From: Patescibacteria group bacterium
GTDB lineage: Bacteria > Patescibacteriota > Saccharimonadia > CAILAD01 > BJGX01
Direction: 5' to 3'
Assembly: GCA_030917065.1 (NCBI GenBank)
Contig: JAUPVL010000019.1
Span: forward strand, 1 to 13,396
Length of the DNA stretch: 13,396 bases
Below the pieces are notes generated by a model. That model was given only the letters and a program-made list of their open reading frames with translations, was not told where the DNA came from and made no database searches. Positions 4,987 through 12,171 of the stretch are shown piece after piece. Every line of letters begins with the position of its first letter. The first letter of the stretch is position 1. A program made the translations under genes and the position numbers.

Positions 4987-7817
4987 ATTAGAGCCTCGAA
5001 GTTCATTCGACTCTGTCCTATATCTTCAAACTTTCTTTTTCTGATATTATTTGATATCAATTCCAAAGATTTTATAGTCTTGTCGTTGTTGATTTTACTT
5101 GATTTTGCCAAAATATTGTTTTCTACGAAATACAAACTAACTGAATTGACAGGATTAGATTCATTCATCTCCCAAGATAAGGCGTATATCTTCATCTGCA
5201 AGCTATCTTTGAGTCTCTTTTCTGCTTTCTTCATATCTGACACGTCTCCCGTCTTGAAGTCTCTAATTTCAATCTTTGAGTTGTCGTCATATACAGCGTC
5301 ATATCTTCCACTAATCCTGAGCTTAAGACTATCTAGTGTGAGCCTAAATGGCTTTTCTACATATGTAGGAAATCTATCCTGCTTAATTTCTCTTGAATAG
5401 AGACTTTTTAGTAGTTTCTTGCCCTGATTGCATCTGTCAGCCTCGTGCTCCAATGATACAAAGCCCTCGTTTTTCCAACTATTTTCATATACCTCTAATA
5501 TTTGTGATATATCTACCGAGCGTTGCGCTATCTTTGATTTGTAGAAAAATTCCAGTGCTGCGTGTATTGCAGAGCCATAAACTAGAGTATGAAATGGCCC
5601 TTTCGGTAGATTTAGAACATCAAAATACCAAAATTCCTTAGGAGATCGTAAGTAACTAGCCAACTGATTGGTGCTAATGTGCAACCACCCGTCGTCAGAT
5701 ATAAACCTACTAAGAGGGTCATATTTTTCAGCAGGCAAGCTTGAGAAGCTACTTATAAAACTAGTATTGCCGCTAGAAACGCTTTCAGGCTTTTTTAGAA
5801 TCTTACCATCTAGCTCTAGTAGAAAACGAGAAGGTTTCTTGAGTCTTTTCTTTCCATGATCATAGGAATAGGTTAAATAAAGTTGTTTTTTTGCCCTGGT
5901 CATGGCCACATAGAGCAGCCTGCGCTCTTCATGTATGTGCCAGTCTATGTTGTCATTGTTCTTACTGTCCATGAGCCCTCCTGGCATTCTAATCCTATCT
6001 GTTCTTTTGGTAGATGGGAAGGTTTGTTCCACCATGTCAGGTATAAAAACTGCTTCAAACTCCAATCCTTTTGCTTTATGGATGGTCATTATCCTGACAG
6101 CATTGGTATCTAACGGAGAGGATTGTATCATTATTTCAGCACCACTATCTTCAATCTTGCTCAAATGTTGCCACAATGCATATATATGGGGATCAAACCT
6201 ACTAATCTGTTCAAATTCCCCGATTATTACAAAAAGTTGAGTAATATTGGTAACTTTTTGAGCAGATAATGCGCTTTTGTGTGAATCTGCCACTAAAGAT
6301 TGTAAGTAGCCTGTCTCTTTGACAAATAAATAGACCAATGAACCTGCATTTTGAGCTCTGGCATCGTTTCGATACTTATCAATAAGACTTAGTAACCTGG
6401 TTGCCTCAGGAGGTACCTCCTCTGAGGTCTCTATCAAGTATTTCTCCAACGGCAGTCTTGCCTGCCTAGCTTTACCGCTGAGATGCGCTATTTGATTTAA
6501 GTTGCACTGAAAAACATCTGAAGTAAGCAGACCATATAGAGCAGTTGAAGCATTGGGATCGTTGATGACATGAATAAAATTTAGAATAAGGCGTACTTCG
6601 GGCTGGTCAAACAAATTTTGGCTTTCAGATATGACATAGGGTATTTTCAGACGAAGCAAGGCATTTGCAATCATCTTTGATTGATTATTTTTTCTTATCA
6701 AGATTGCAATGTCTGAATATTTTAATTTCTTTGCCTTAACCAACTCCTTAATCTTACTACTGATGACATCCATTTCACTTAAGATATCTTGGTTGCCAAT
6801 AATTTCTACACATGAATTTGCTCTACTCCCCTTCAGCTTTTTGTCTAACTTATTCTGGATCTCTAACCTATAAGGGTTGTTATTTTGTATCAAGCTGTAG
6901 GCCTTATCTAGAATCTTCTGTGCAGATCTATAGTTTCTATTGATAACTATCTGTTTTGAGCTTGGGAAATCATCAATAAAGCTTAATATATTTGATATTG
7001 CAGCTCCACGAAATCTATATATTGATTGGTCATCATCTCCTACAACCATAATATTTTGTTGTTTATTTATCAACAATTTTAACAGATATGCTTGTGCATA
7101 ATTGGTGTCCTGATATTCATCTACTAGTATGTATTTGTGTTTATCTCGAATTGCCCCTGCTACCTTAGGCCTGTCTTCCAAGAGTTTAATACAAAGTACT
7201 ATCTGATCACCATAATCTAGTGCCTGTTGCTTATAACACTTCTCAGAATATAGTTTGTATATCTTAGCTAGCTCTCTAAGTCTAGTTATCTCTTGTCTAT
7301 CCTGATTTTTAGTCTTTGATACGAAATCAGCAAAGTCTGGCGCACTAATATTCTCATCTTTCAATTTTGAAATAAACTTTATAAGATCGTTTACAAAACT
7401 GTATGGATCACCAAGTGGCTTGTGATAGGTCAGCTTTGCATTGTTTACTATGTCCTGCATCAAGATTACCTGCTGAAACTTGCTCATTACTATGTAGTCT
7501 GAAGAGATACCAATCTCACTGCCATATTCTCTTAGAATCTTGTCTCCTAATGCATGAAATGTATGTATATTAACATCCGTATATCCATATGGGAGCAGTT
7601 TGTCAATTCTCTCTTCCATCTCTAAAGACGCCTTATCCGTAAAAGTTAAAGCTAAAATGTCTTCACCCTTGATACGATGCTCCTGAATAAGGCGTGCGAT
7701 TCTTAGGGTAATAATTGCGGTTTTACCTGTGCCTGCGCCTGCTACGACCATCAATGGCCCTCTATTATGATTGACCGCTCTTTTTTGAGCTGTATTTAAC
7801 TCCACTTTTTCCCTCAT
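4983..7817 (-). CDS. UvrD/PcrA-type superfamily 1 helicase fused to a RecB-family PD-(D/E)XK nuclease
   Basis: This 944-residue protein is predicted to be a 3'-5' DNA helicase with a nuclease tail, acting in double-strand-break or excision repair. Helicase motifs in order: Q motif (LNTAQ, 7-11), Walker A AGAGTGKT (26-33), Ia LTFTDKAS (57-64), Walker B DEYQDT (233-238), III GDDDQSIYRFRGA (260-272), IV NRNYRS, V TIHKAKGLEFE, VI RRLLYVAMTRAKKQLYL. The C-terminal 200 residues carry nuclease motifs: GSAIHAALEFF (His near 752), GRYDAV (Asp near 840), DFKTG (Asp 853, Lys 855) and LQMKIYA (Gln near 874). All look intact. PcrA/UvrD alone is about 720-750 residues and AddA about 1200, so this is a compact single-chain version. 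A TATAAT box ends 7 nt before the ATG. It is coupled to the downstream SprT-like gene. Confidence 0.93.
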   Translation of the reverse strand: MREKVELNTAQKRAVNHNRGPLMVVAGAGTGKTAIITLRIARLIQEHRIKGEDILALTFTDKASLEMEERIDKLLPYGYTDVNIHTFHALGDKILREYGSEIGISSDYIVMSKFQQVILMQDIVNNAKLTYHKPLGDPYSFVNDLIKFISKLKDENISAPDFADFVSKTKNQDRQEITRLRELAKIYKLYSEKCYKQQALDYGDQIVLCIKLLEDRPKVAGAIRDKHKYILVDEYQDTNYAQAYLLKLLINKQQNIMVVGDDDQSIYRFRGAAISNILSFIDDFPSSKQIVINRNYRSAQKILDKAYSLIQNNNPYRLEIQNKLDKKLKGSRANSCVEIIGNQDILSEMDVISSKIKELVKAKKLKYSDIAILIRKNNQSKMIANALLRLKIPYVISESQNLFDQPEVRLILNFIHVINDPNASTALYGLLTSDVFQCNLNQIAHLSGKARQARLPLEKYLIETSEEVPPEATRLLSLIDKYRNDARAQNAGSLVYLFVKETGYLQSLVADSHKSALSAQKVTNITQLFVIIGEFEQISRFDPHIYALWQHLSKIEDSGAEIMIQSSPLDTNAVRIMTIHKAKGLEFEAVFIPDMVEQTFPSTKRTDRIRMPGGLMDSKNNDNIDWHIHEERRLLYVAMTRAKKQLYLTYSYDHGKKRLKKPSRFLLELDGKILKKPESVSSGNTSFISSFSSLPAEKYDPLSRFISDDGWLHISTNQLASYLRSPKEFWYFDVLNLPKGPFHTLVYGSAIHAALEFFYKSKIAQRSVDISQILEVYENSWKNEGFVSLEHEADRCNQGKKLLKSLYSREIKQDRFPTYVEKPFRLTLDSLKLRISGRYDAVYDDNSKIEIRDFKTGDVSDMKKAEKRLKDSLQMKIYALSWEMNESNPVNSVSLYFVENNILAKSSKINNDKTIKSLELISNNIRKRKFEDIGQSRMNFEALI

Positions 7818-7824
7818 AAGTACT

Positions 7825-7830
7825 ATTATA
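7825..7830 (-). promoter_or_regulatory. -10 box of the helicase-nuclease operon, leaderless geometry
   Basis: A perfect TATAAT on the minus strand lies 7 nt before the ATG at 7817. No strong -35 is visible at 16-18 bp. Confidence 0.7.
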
Positions 7831-7894
7831 CTACTTAAATTTTACCATGATAGGAGTAATCTACTCTTGTTGGTGTGCTTGGTATATCGGTAAA

Positions 7895-7925
7895 ATATGC
7901 AAACAGCATTTTGCACAACATATTT
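7895..7925 (-). terminator. Possible weak terminator or attenuator after argS
   Basis: A nested inverted repeat (inner TGCAAA/TTTGCA, outer AAATATG/CATATTT) lies in the argS to helicase gap. It is followed on the minus strand by a short T-rich stretch (TATTTT). It is AT-rich and only moderately convincing. Confidence 0.3.
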
Positions 7926-7944
7926 AACAGATAGAATATTTATA

Positions 7945-7974
7945 ACTACTATCTAGTAGTATTTTTTACTACTA
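7945..7974. repeat. Alternating inverted repeats ACTACTA/TAGTAGTA/TACTACTA
   Basis: Three arms of the same 7-8 bp element lie in a row at 7945-7951, 7954-7961 and 7967-7974. The middle arm can pair with either neighbour, giving two mutually exclusive hairpins immediately after the argS stop. No T-run follows on the minus strand, so it is not a normal terminator for argS. Confidence 0.5.
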
Positions 7975-7977
7975 ATA

Positions 7978-9690
7978 TTACATCTTGCTTGGAATCTTTA
8001 GACCGAGCGAGCTAAAACACTGTTTTATAACTTCAAATGCCAAATCATTGAGTAATATCCTATAGGAATTGGCTGCGGTAGTATCTACTATTTTGTAATT
8101 GTTATAAAAGTTATTGTATATCCTACACACATCATAACAATAATTTGCTATATCGCTTGGTTGGAACTTACTGATTGCCTCTCTATATATATCTTGCAGT
8201 TTATCGATCTCTAGAAGCAAGCTAACTTCGATAGTCTCTAATTTAGCGCTTTCAAGATGGCTAATGCCGTTTCTACCCAGGCCCAACTCCTTGTCTTTGT
8301 TCGCGATAGATTGCATTCTAACTGCAGAGTAAGCTAGATATGGTGCGCTATTACCTTCTATATTGAGAATACTGTCCCAGTCAAATACTATATTTGAAAG
8401 TCTATTTTGCTTCAATATATTGTATTTTATAGAGTTTATGGCAAGTACATCTCTTAACACTGTTTTTTCATCTTCTTCTAAGGACTTTGATAACGATACA
8501 AGCTGTGACTGAACTCTATTCTTGGTTTCTTCTATTAAGTCAGTAATGAGTATGATATTGCCCTTTCTAGTACTCATTGATTTTTCCTTGAAGTCCATTC
8601 TTCCGAAGGCAACATGTATGTTTTTGGCATCAGTCAGACCGAGCTTGCTAGACACTTCGTAGACCTGACTCATCTGAAGCGACTGTGCGAGATCTACAAC
8701 GTTTATCATGATTTCAGGATGCCACTGCTTCTCCCAATAGGCGACCCTAGCGAGGTCTCGAGTCAGATACAAGCTAGTACCATCGCTCTTTTGAATGAGC
8801 GCAGGAGGTTCTTCGGGATTTTCTAATTGGCATATAAGCGCTCCTTCACTCTTAGTGAATATTTGCTTTTGAATACCCAGATCAACAATATCTTTTAGCT
8901 TATCTTCATAAAAACTTTCACCATTGTAGTGATCAAACTCCACCCCGAGCATCTTATATATTAACTGCATCTCACCCATACTGAGCTTCTGGACCATTTC
9001 TAACAATGCTCTGTTTTCGGGATCCTTATCCTCTATTTTTTTATATTCTTGTCGCGCAAAATCATCCAGCTGCTTATTATTTTCAGCTTCGACGTGATAT
9101 TTGACATAGAGCTTGAGTAGTTCAGCTACAGGGTCTTTGTCTATTGCCTGCATATCACCCCAGTTTTTGATAGCATATATCAATTTACCGAACTGTGTGC
9201 CCATGTCACCTATGAAATTATCGGCAATCACCCTATATCCCGTATCTTTATATATTAGCTTGATAGCATCTCCTATGACCGTGGATAGCAAGTGATGGAC
9301 ACCCATAGGCTTACCTATGTTTGGATGGGAGTAATCGATTACCACGGTGCTATGTGGATCACCAATGGCAATTAATTTATCTATATTGCCTAGATATGAC
9401 TCTAGTGCTGCAAGCAACACAGAATCCTTCAAAGTTATGTTAATAAATCCCGGATTTTGTAACTCAACCCTAGAGAACTTATCCTCTTTCTCTAGAATAG
9501 ACACCAATCTATCTGCTATCTCTACTGCTGGCAAACCCAACTTCTTGGAGTTTACAAGTGCTATGTTACTAGCGAAATGACCATATTTTAAATCACAGTA
9601 ATCTGTTTGTGAGTCCGAAGATTCTATATCAAACGTCTCTCTAAAAACACTAGTGATTAAGTTATTTACTTCAGTTCTTAGACTATTCAT
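7978..9690 (-). CDS. argS: Arginyl-tRNA synthetase
   Basis: This cytoplasmic class I synthetase charges tRNA-Arg. From the ATG at 9690-9688 the protein has 570 residues, normal for bacterial ArgRS. Residues 1-90 resemble the N-terminal Add1 domain (DLKYGHFASNIAL, NPGFINITL). The catalytic core begins with DYSHPNIGKPMGVHHLLSTVIGD (about 119-141), where the HIGH signature reads GVHH. The SMSTRKGN loop takes the place of KMSKS. The C-terminal DALR-type anticodon domain includes SAPYLAYSAVRMQSI. The open frame extends 34 codons upstream, across the start of the divergent smpB gene. I reject that start because a TATAAT box ends 6 nt before the internal ATG and the family N-terminus aligns there. 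Confidence 0.96.
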   Translation of the reverse strand: MNSLRTEVNNLITSVFRETFDIESSDSQTDYCDLKYGHFASNIALVNSKKLGLPAVEIADRLVSILEKEDKFSRVELQNPGFINITLKDSVLLAALESYLGNIDKLIAIGDPHSTVVIDYSHPNIGKPMGVHHLLSTVIGDAIKLIYKDTGYRVIADNFIGDMGTQFGKLIYAIKNWGDMQAIDKDPVAELLKLYVKYHVEAENNKQLDDFARQEYKKIEDKDPENRALLEMVQKLSMGEMQLIYKMLGVEFDHYNGESFYEDKLKDIVDLGIQKQIFTKSEGALICQLENPEEPPALIQKSDGTSLYLTRDLARVAYWEKQWHPEIMINVVDLAQSLQMSQVYEVSSKLGLTDAKNIHVAFGRMDFKEKSMSTRKGNIILITDLIEETKNRVQSQLVSLSKSLEEDEKTVLRDVLAINSIKYNILKQNRLSNIVFDWDSILNIEGNSAPYLAYSAVRMQSIANKDKELGLGRNGISHLESAKLETIEVSLLLEIDKLQDIYREAISKFQPSDIANYCYDVCRIYNNFYNNYKIVDTTAANSYRILLNDLAFEVIKQCFSSLGLKIPSKM

Positions 9691-9696
9691 TGCCTT

Positions 9697-9702
9697 ATTA
9701 TA
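9697..9702 (-). promoter_or_regulatory. -10 box of argS, leaderless geometry
   Basis: A perfect TATAAT on the minus strand is followed by 6 nt and then the argS ATG at 9690. It lies in the 70-bp divergent gap shared with smpB. Confidence 0.72.
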
Positions 9703-9747
9703 TCTAATTATGGCCCTATATTGCACGTATTTAATATTTTGGTAGGT

Positions 9748-9753
9748 TATAAT
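9748..9753 (+). promoter_or_regulatory. -10 box of smpB, leaderless geometry
   Basis: A perfect TATAAT is followed by 7 nt and then the smpB ATG at 9761. A TTGCAC hexamer at 9721-9726 is 21 bp upstream, too far for a normal -35. Confidence 0.72.
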
Positions 9754-9760
9754 AGCAATT

Positions 9761-10210
9761 ATGAAGGTTGTAGCAACCAACAAACGTGCCAAATACGACT
9801 ATGAGATCTCGGAGCGAATAGTAGCCGGTATAGTTTTGTCTGGTCAGGAAGTAAAAAGTATCAAACTAGGTAATGTAAGTCTCAAAGGAAGCTATGTAAG
9901 CCTGCAAAACAACGAGGCATATCTCAAAAATGCCCACGTTAATCAGTACAAAATGGCAACCAATCTGGAAGGTTACAACCCTACTCAAGATCGAAAGCTA
10001 CTACTACACAAAAAAGAGCTCGTGGGCTTAGTAAATGCTATCAAGTCGGAGGGCAAAATTGTTGTGCCCGCACGTATTGGTATTCATAAGGGTCTTATAA
10101 AGGTAGAAATAGCGATAGGTAAAAGCAAAAAGCGCTATGACAAGCGAGAGACTATCAAGAAACGAGACATGCTGCGAGATGTTGGTCTAGAAGTAAAGAA
10201 GAACAAATAG
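9761..10210 (+). CDS. smpB: SsrA-binding protein SmpB
   Basis: SmpB binds the tRNA-like domain of tmRNA and delivers it to stalled ribosomes for trans-translation. The 149-residue length is normal. Family features: N-terminal NKRAKYDYEISERIVAGIVLSGQEVKSIK, the core GSYVSLQNNEAYLKNAHVNQY, RKLLLHKKEL, and a basic tail (GKSKKRYDKRETIKKRD) that enters the mRNA channel as a helix in known structures. The start ATG lies 7 nt after a TATAAT box, implying a leaderless mRNA. It diverges from argS. Its RNA partner ssrA lies about 3.1 kb away at the right edge, on the opposite strand. Confidence 0.97.
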   Translation: MKVVATNKRAKYDYEISERIVAGIVLSGQEVKSIKLGNVSLKGSYVSLQNNEAYLKNAHVNQYKMATNLEGYNPTQDRKLLLHKKELVGLVNAIKSEGKIVVPARIGIHKGLIKVEIAIGKSKKRYDKRETIKKRDMLRDVGLEVKKNK

Positions 10211-10360
10211 AATACATTTATAGTACATAGCCATTCTTAATATTTGTTAAAATATCGATTCCTATCTGTTGATTTTATAAATTGTACTTACAATATGTGC
10301 TTAGACATAACTATTATGTACAATAATGCTCTATTATATGGTGTATTTACGCTTATGCTG

Positions 10361-10380
10361 TGATATTATTTATCTAAGGA
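10361..10380 (+). promoter_or_regulatory. Extended -10 promoter and ribosome-binding site of the aldolase gene
   Basis: TGATATTAT (10361-10369) is an extended -10 box. AAGGA (10376-10380) is a Shine-Dalgarno sequence 8 nt before the ATG at 10389. If this -10 is used, the leader would be very short. TACAAT at 10319-10324 is an alternative, giving a leader of about 55 nt. Confidence 0.5.
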
Positions 10381-10388
10381 ACAATGAT

Positions 10389-11390
10389 ATGAAAAAAGAA
10401 TCTCTTTATAAAGTCGTAAGTCACCTGCTAAGCCCACCTAGAGGTATTTTGGCAGCAGACGAAAGCAGTAAAACATGTGATATGCGTTTTGAAGAGCTTG
10501 GTATAGCCAAAACACTGGAGACACGTAGGCAATACCGTCAGTTGCTGTTTACAACACCCAACTTCGCAAAATATGTGAGTGGTGTTATTCTTTTCGAAGA
10601 GACGATACGTCAAAAAAATGATAGCGGGGTGCTTTTTGTAGACTTATTTAATAAGACCGGTGTCATACCAGGCATAAAAGTAGATGGCGGTTTGGTCCCC
10701 TTCGATAATTTCCCTGATGAACAATACACCGAGGGGCTGGATGGACTATCCGAAAGATTGAAAGAATTTGGATCGCTCGGTGCGAAATTTGCAAAGTGGC
10801 GCTGTGTTTTTAGGATAGATTCAGCCAAAAAGTCACCTAGCTCTACAGTCATCCATGCAAATCTAGGTTCTATGGCTAGATATGCCAGCATAGCGCAGTC
10901 GAATGGGATCGTTCCTATTGTAGAACCAGAAGTACTCTACGACGGTGATCACAGTATTGAAGAATGCCAAGATGTTATGTCTCAAATATACAGAGTCCTA
11001 TTTGATTCGCTCAAGGCCTACAGGGTCGATCTCGGTGCAGTAATACTCAAAACCAGTATGGTAATGGCAGGTAAATCCAATGAGAATCAGTCAAGCCCTG
11101 AAGATGTGGCTCGCTATACCTTAGATGTATTCTCTCGAAGAGTTCCGAAGGATATAGGTGGTATTGTGTTTCTATCTGGAGGACAGGCCCCCGAGCAAGC
11201 CTCTAGCAACCTCAATGCAATCGCAATTCAATCAAAGCTATCAATCCCTATGACTTTTTCATTTTCTAGGGCATTACAAGAGCCGGCATTGAAAGCTTGG
11301 CTTGGCAAGTCTGAGAATTCGAAAAATGCCCAAAATATATTCGAAAAATATCTCAAACAAAACTCAAACGCACGACTTGGAAAATTATAA
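10389..11390 (+). CDS. Fructose-bisphosphate aldolase, class I
   Basis: This enzyme reversibly cleaves fructose 1,6-bisphosphate to dihydroxyacetone phosphate and glyceraldehyde 3-phosphate through a Schiff base. From the ATG at 10389 it has 333 residues and resembles the eukaryotic-type class I family (rabbit muscle about 363). Active-site counterparts are visible: LAADES with Asp24, GIKVDGG with Lys97, FAKWRCV with Lys136, PIVEPEVL with Glu179 and Glu181, and the Schiff-base lysine in VILKTSMV (Lys221). The C-terminal tail is shorter than in animals. I chose the ATG with AAGGA 8 nt upstream over an in-frame ATG at 10326, whose extra 21 residues (many Cys, Tyr) do not fit the family. No terminator directly follows; transcripts may run to the terminator at 11571-11604. 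Confidence 0.96.
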   Translation: MKKESLYKVVSHLLSPPRGILAADESSKTCDMRFEELGIAKTLETRRQYRQLLFTTPNFAKYVSGVILFEETIRQKNDSGVLFVDLFNKTGVIPGIKVDGGLVPFDNFPDEQYTEGLDGLSERLKEFGSLGAKFAKWRCVFRIDSAKKSPSSTVIHANLGSMARYASIAQSNGIVPIVEPEVLYDGDHSIEECQDVMSQIYRVLFDSLKAYRVDLGAVILKTSMVMAGKSNENQSSPEDVARYTLDVFSRRVPKDIGGIVFLSGGQAPEQASSNLNAIAIQSKLSIPMTFSFSRALQEPALKAWLGKSENSKNAQNIFEKYLKQNSNARLGKL

Positions 11391-11394
11391 TTCA

Positions 11395-11455
11395 AAAAAT
11401 CTTTAAAAAACTTTCAAAAAAGTTGTTGACAAGGGTTATGCTTAGGCCTTATTAT
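11395..11455 (+). promoter_or_regulatory. Strong promoter with possible UP element for a small transcription unit
   Basis: A perfect TTGACA (11426-11431), an 18-nt spacer and TATTAT (11450-11455) are seen. Upstream, 11395-11425 holds phased A-tracts resembling an UP element. The predicted start of transcription is near 11462, followed about 140 nt later by a strong terminator. Confidence 0.75.
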
Positions 11456-11461
11456 GGATGT

Positions 11462-11604
11462 AGTGCTGCACACTAAAATTACTCAAAACAAAAACAAAGC
11501 TCTTTTCAACAGATTGGCGAAGCTCACAAGGCGACGCCAATTTGTTTTATAAAATAGTGACTCATTAAATAAAATCTTGAAAATTATTTTTCAAGATTTT
11601 TTTT
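11462..11604 (+). ncRNA. Small RNA (or very small ORF) between strong promoter and terminator
   Basis: The unit is about 143 nt with no recognised product. It contains a hairpin ATTGGCG/CGCCAAT (11513-11519 with 11535-11541) and possible end pairing CACTA/TAGTG (11471-11475 with 11555-11559). An open frame of 32 codons (ATG 11454 to TAA 11552) overlaps it, with a basic C-terminal part (LAKLTRRRQ). That ATG falls inside the -10 box, so only the in-frame GTG at 11463 could be a leaderless start. I see no SRP, 6S or tmRNA motif. A small regulatory or housekeeping RNA is the more likely reading. Confidence 0.55.
11571..11604 (+). terminator. Strong Rho-independent terminator
   Basis: A perfect 13-bp stem (AAAATCTTGAAAA at 11571-11583 with its complement at 11588-11600) has a 4-nt loop and runs into eight T residues. 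It ends the small transcription unit and possibly aldolase read-through. Confidence 0.85.
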
Positions 11605-11645
11605 GTATGCGATTTTTTTAATTATAGTTTGGCAATTTTATATAC

Positions 11646-11687
11646 AAAAAAACAGGCCCGAATCGTTAAATCCTAAGGCCTGTTTTT
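11646..11687. terminator. Bidirectional terminator, mainly for the RRM gene
   Basis: The stem ACAGGCC/GGCCTGT (11652-11658 with 11678-11684) has a loop of about 19 nt and is flanked by an A-run on the left and a T-run on the right. It can therefore terminate on both strands. It lies just after the minus-strand RRM gene stop (11695). Confidence 0.75.
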
Positions 11688-11694
11688 ATTTAGC

Positions 11695-11952
11695 TTAGTC
11701 GCGAGGTTGTTGTGGTCGTGCTTCACTAACTGTGATAGCTCGTCCGTCAATCTCTTTGCCGTTAGTAGCTTCGATTACAGCGTTTAAATCTGCGCTCTCT
11801 GCTAGTTCGACAAAACCAAAGCCCTTACTACGACCGTTCATACGATCTGTAATAACATTTGCTGAGGTTACCTCTCCATGCTCACCGAAGATTTCGCTAA
11901 GCTGTTCTGAAGTAACTGTGTATGGCAAATTGCCAACAAATAACTTTTTCAT
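11695..11952 (-). CDS. Single-RRM RNA-binding protein
   Basis: This 85-residue protein is almost entirely one RNA recognition motif. RNP2 is LFVGNL (4-9) and RNP1 is KGFGFVEL (43-50). The remaining beta-alpha fold is recognisable (SEQLSEIFGEHGEV, then GKEIDGRAITVSEARP). Small RRM proteins of this kind occur in cyanobacteria and other bacteria, where several are cold-induced and bind U-rich RNA or act as chaperones; the target here is unknown. The short tail (PQQPRD) lacks the glycine-rich region of many relatives. It has a leader of about 100 nt from an extended -10 at 12060-12068. AAGGA lies 13 nt before the ATG, an unusually long spacing, so leader structure may influence translation. Confidence 0.93.
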   Translation of the reverse strand: MKKLFVGNLPYTVTSEQLSEIFGEHGEVTSANVITDRMNGRSKGFGFVELAESADLNAVIEATNGKEIDGRAITVSEARPQQPRD

Positions 11953-12059
11953 CTAATTTATATTTTCCTTTTAATTCTCTTGGAGCAGGACGACCACTTC
12001 TATTCTTGCTTTGTCATCTTGAATCAAGAGCGCTAAAGAAAGAAACCTACTTGAAAGAT

Positions 12060-12068
12060 AGTATAGCA
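12060..12068 (-). promoter_or_regulatory. Extended -10 promoter of the RRM gene
   Basis: TGCTATACT on the minus strand (12068-12060) predicts a start near 12053 and a leader of about 100 nt. The leader contains a CTCTTG/CAAGAG pairing (12030-12025 with 11982-11977). Confidence 0.6.
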
Positions 12069-12100
12069 TAAATACCTATAAAATACCAGTGCATTACCGC

Positions 12101-12166
12101 TTTACATTATTGCATTGAATATATAATTGACTAATAATAATACTAGCACCTGACAATCAACAGGAG
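12101..12166 (+). promoter_or_regulatory. Promoter candidates and Shine-Dalgarno of the HhH-GPD-like gene
   Basis: TATAAT at 12122-12127 with TTTACA at 12101-12106 (15-bp spacer) and TTGAAT 12115-12120 with TAATAC 12138-12143 (17-bp spacer) are competing candidates. AGGAG at 12162-12166 is a strong ribosome-binding site 5 nt before the ATG at 12172, which fixes the start. Confidence 0.5.
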
Positions 12167-12171
12167 AAAAC

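Noticed and set aside
5668..6240. Plus-strand open frames opposite the helicase-nuclease gene
   Set aside because: They are antisense shadows of conserved helicase motifs V-VI, with no ribosome-binding sites or recognisable domains.
9691..9792. 34-codon N-terminal extension of argS
   Set aside because: It would overlap the divergent smpB gene and its promoter, is hydrophobic and unlike ArgRS, and lies upstream of the predicted transcription start.
10326..10388. 21-codon N-terminal extension of the aldolase
   Set aside because: The internal ATG has AAGGA at ideal spacing and the family N-terminus begins there.
10428..10891. Minus-strand open frames opposite the aldolase
   Set aside because: They are shadows of a well-supported gene and show no family features or start signals.
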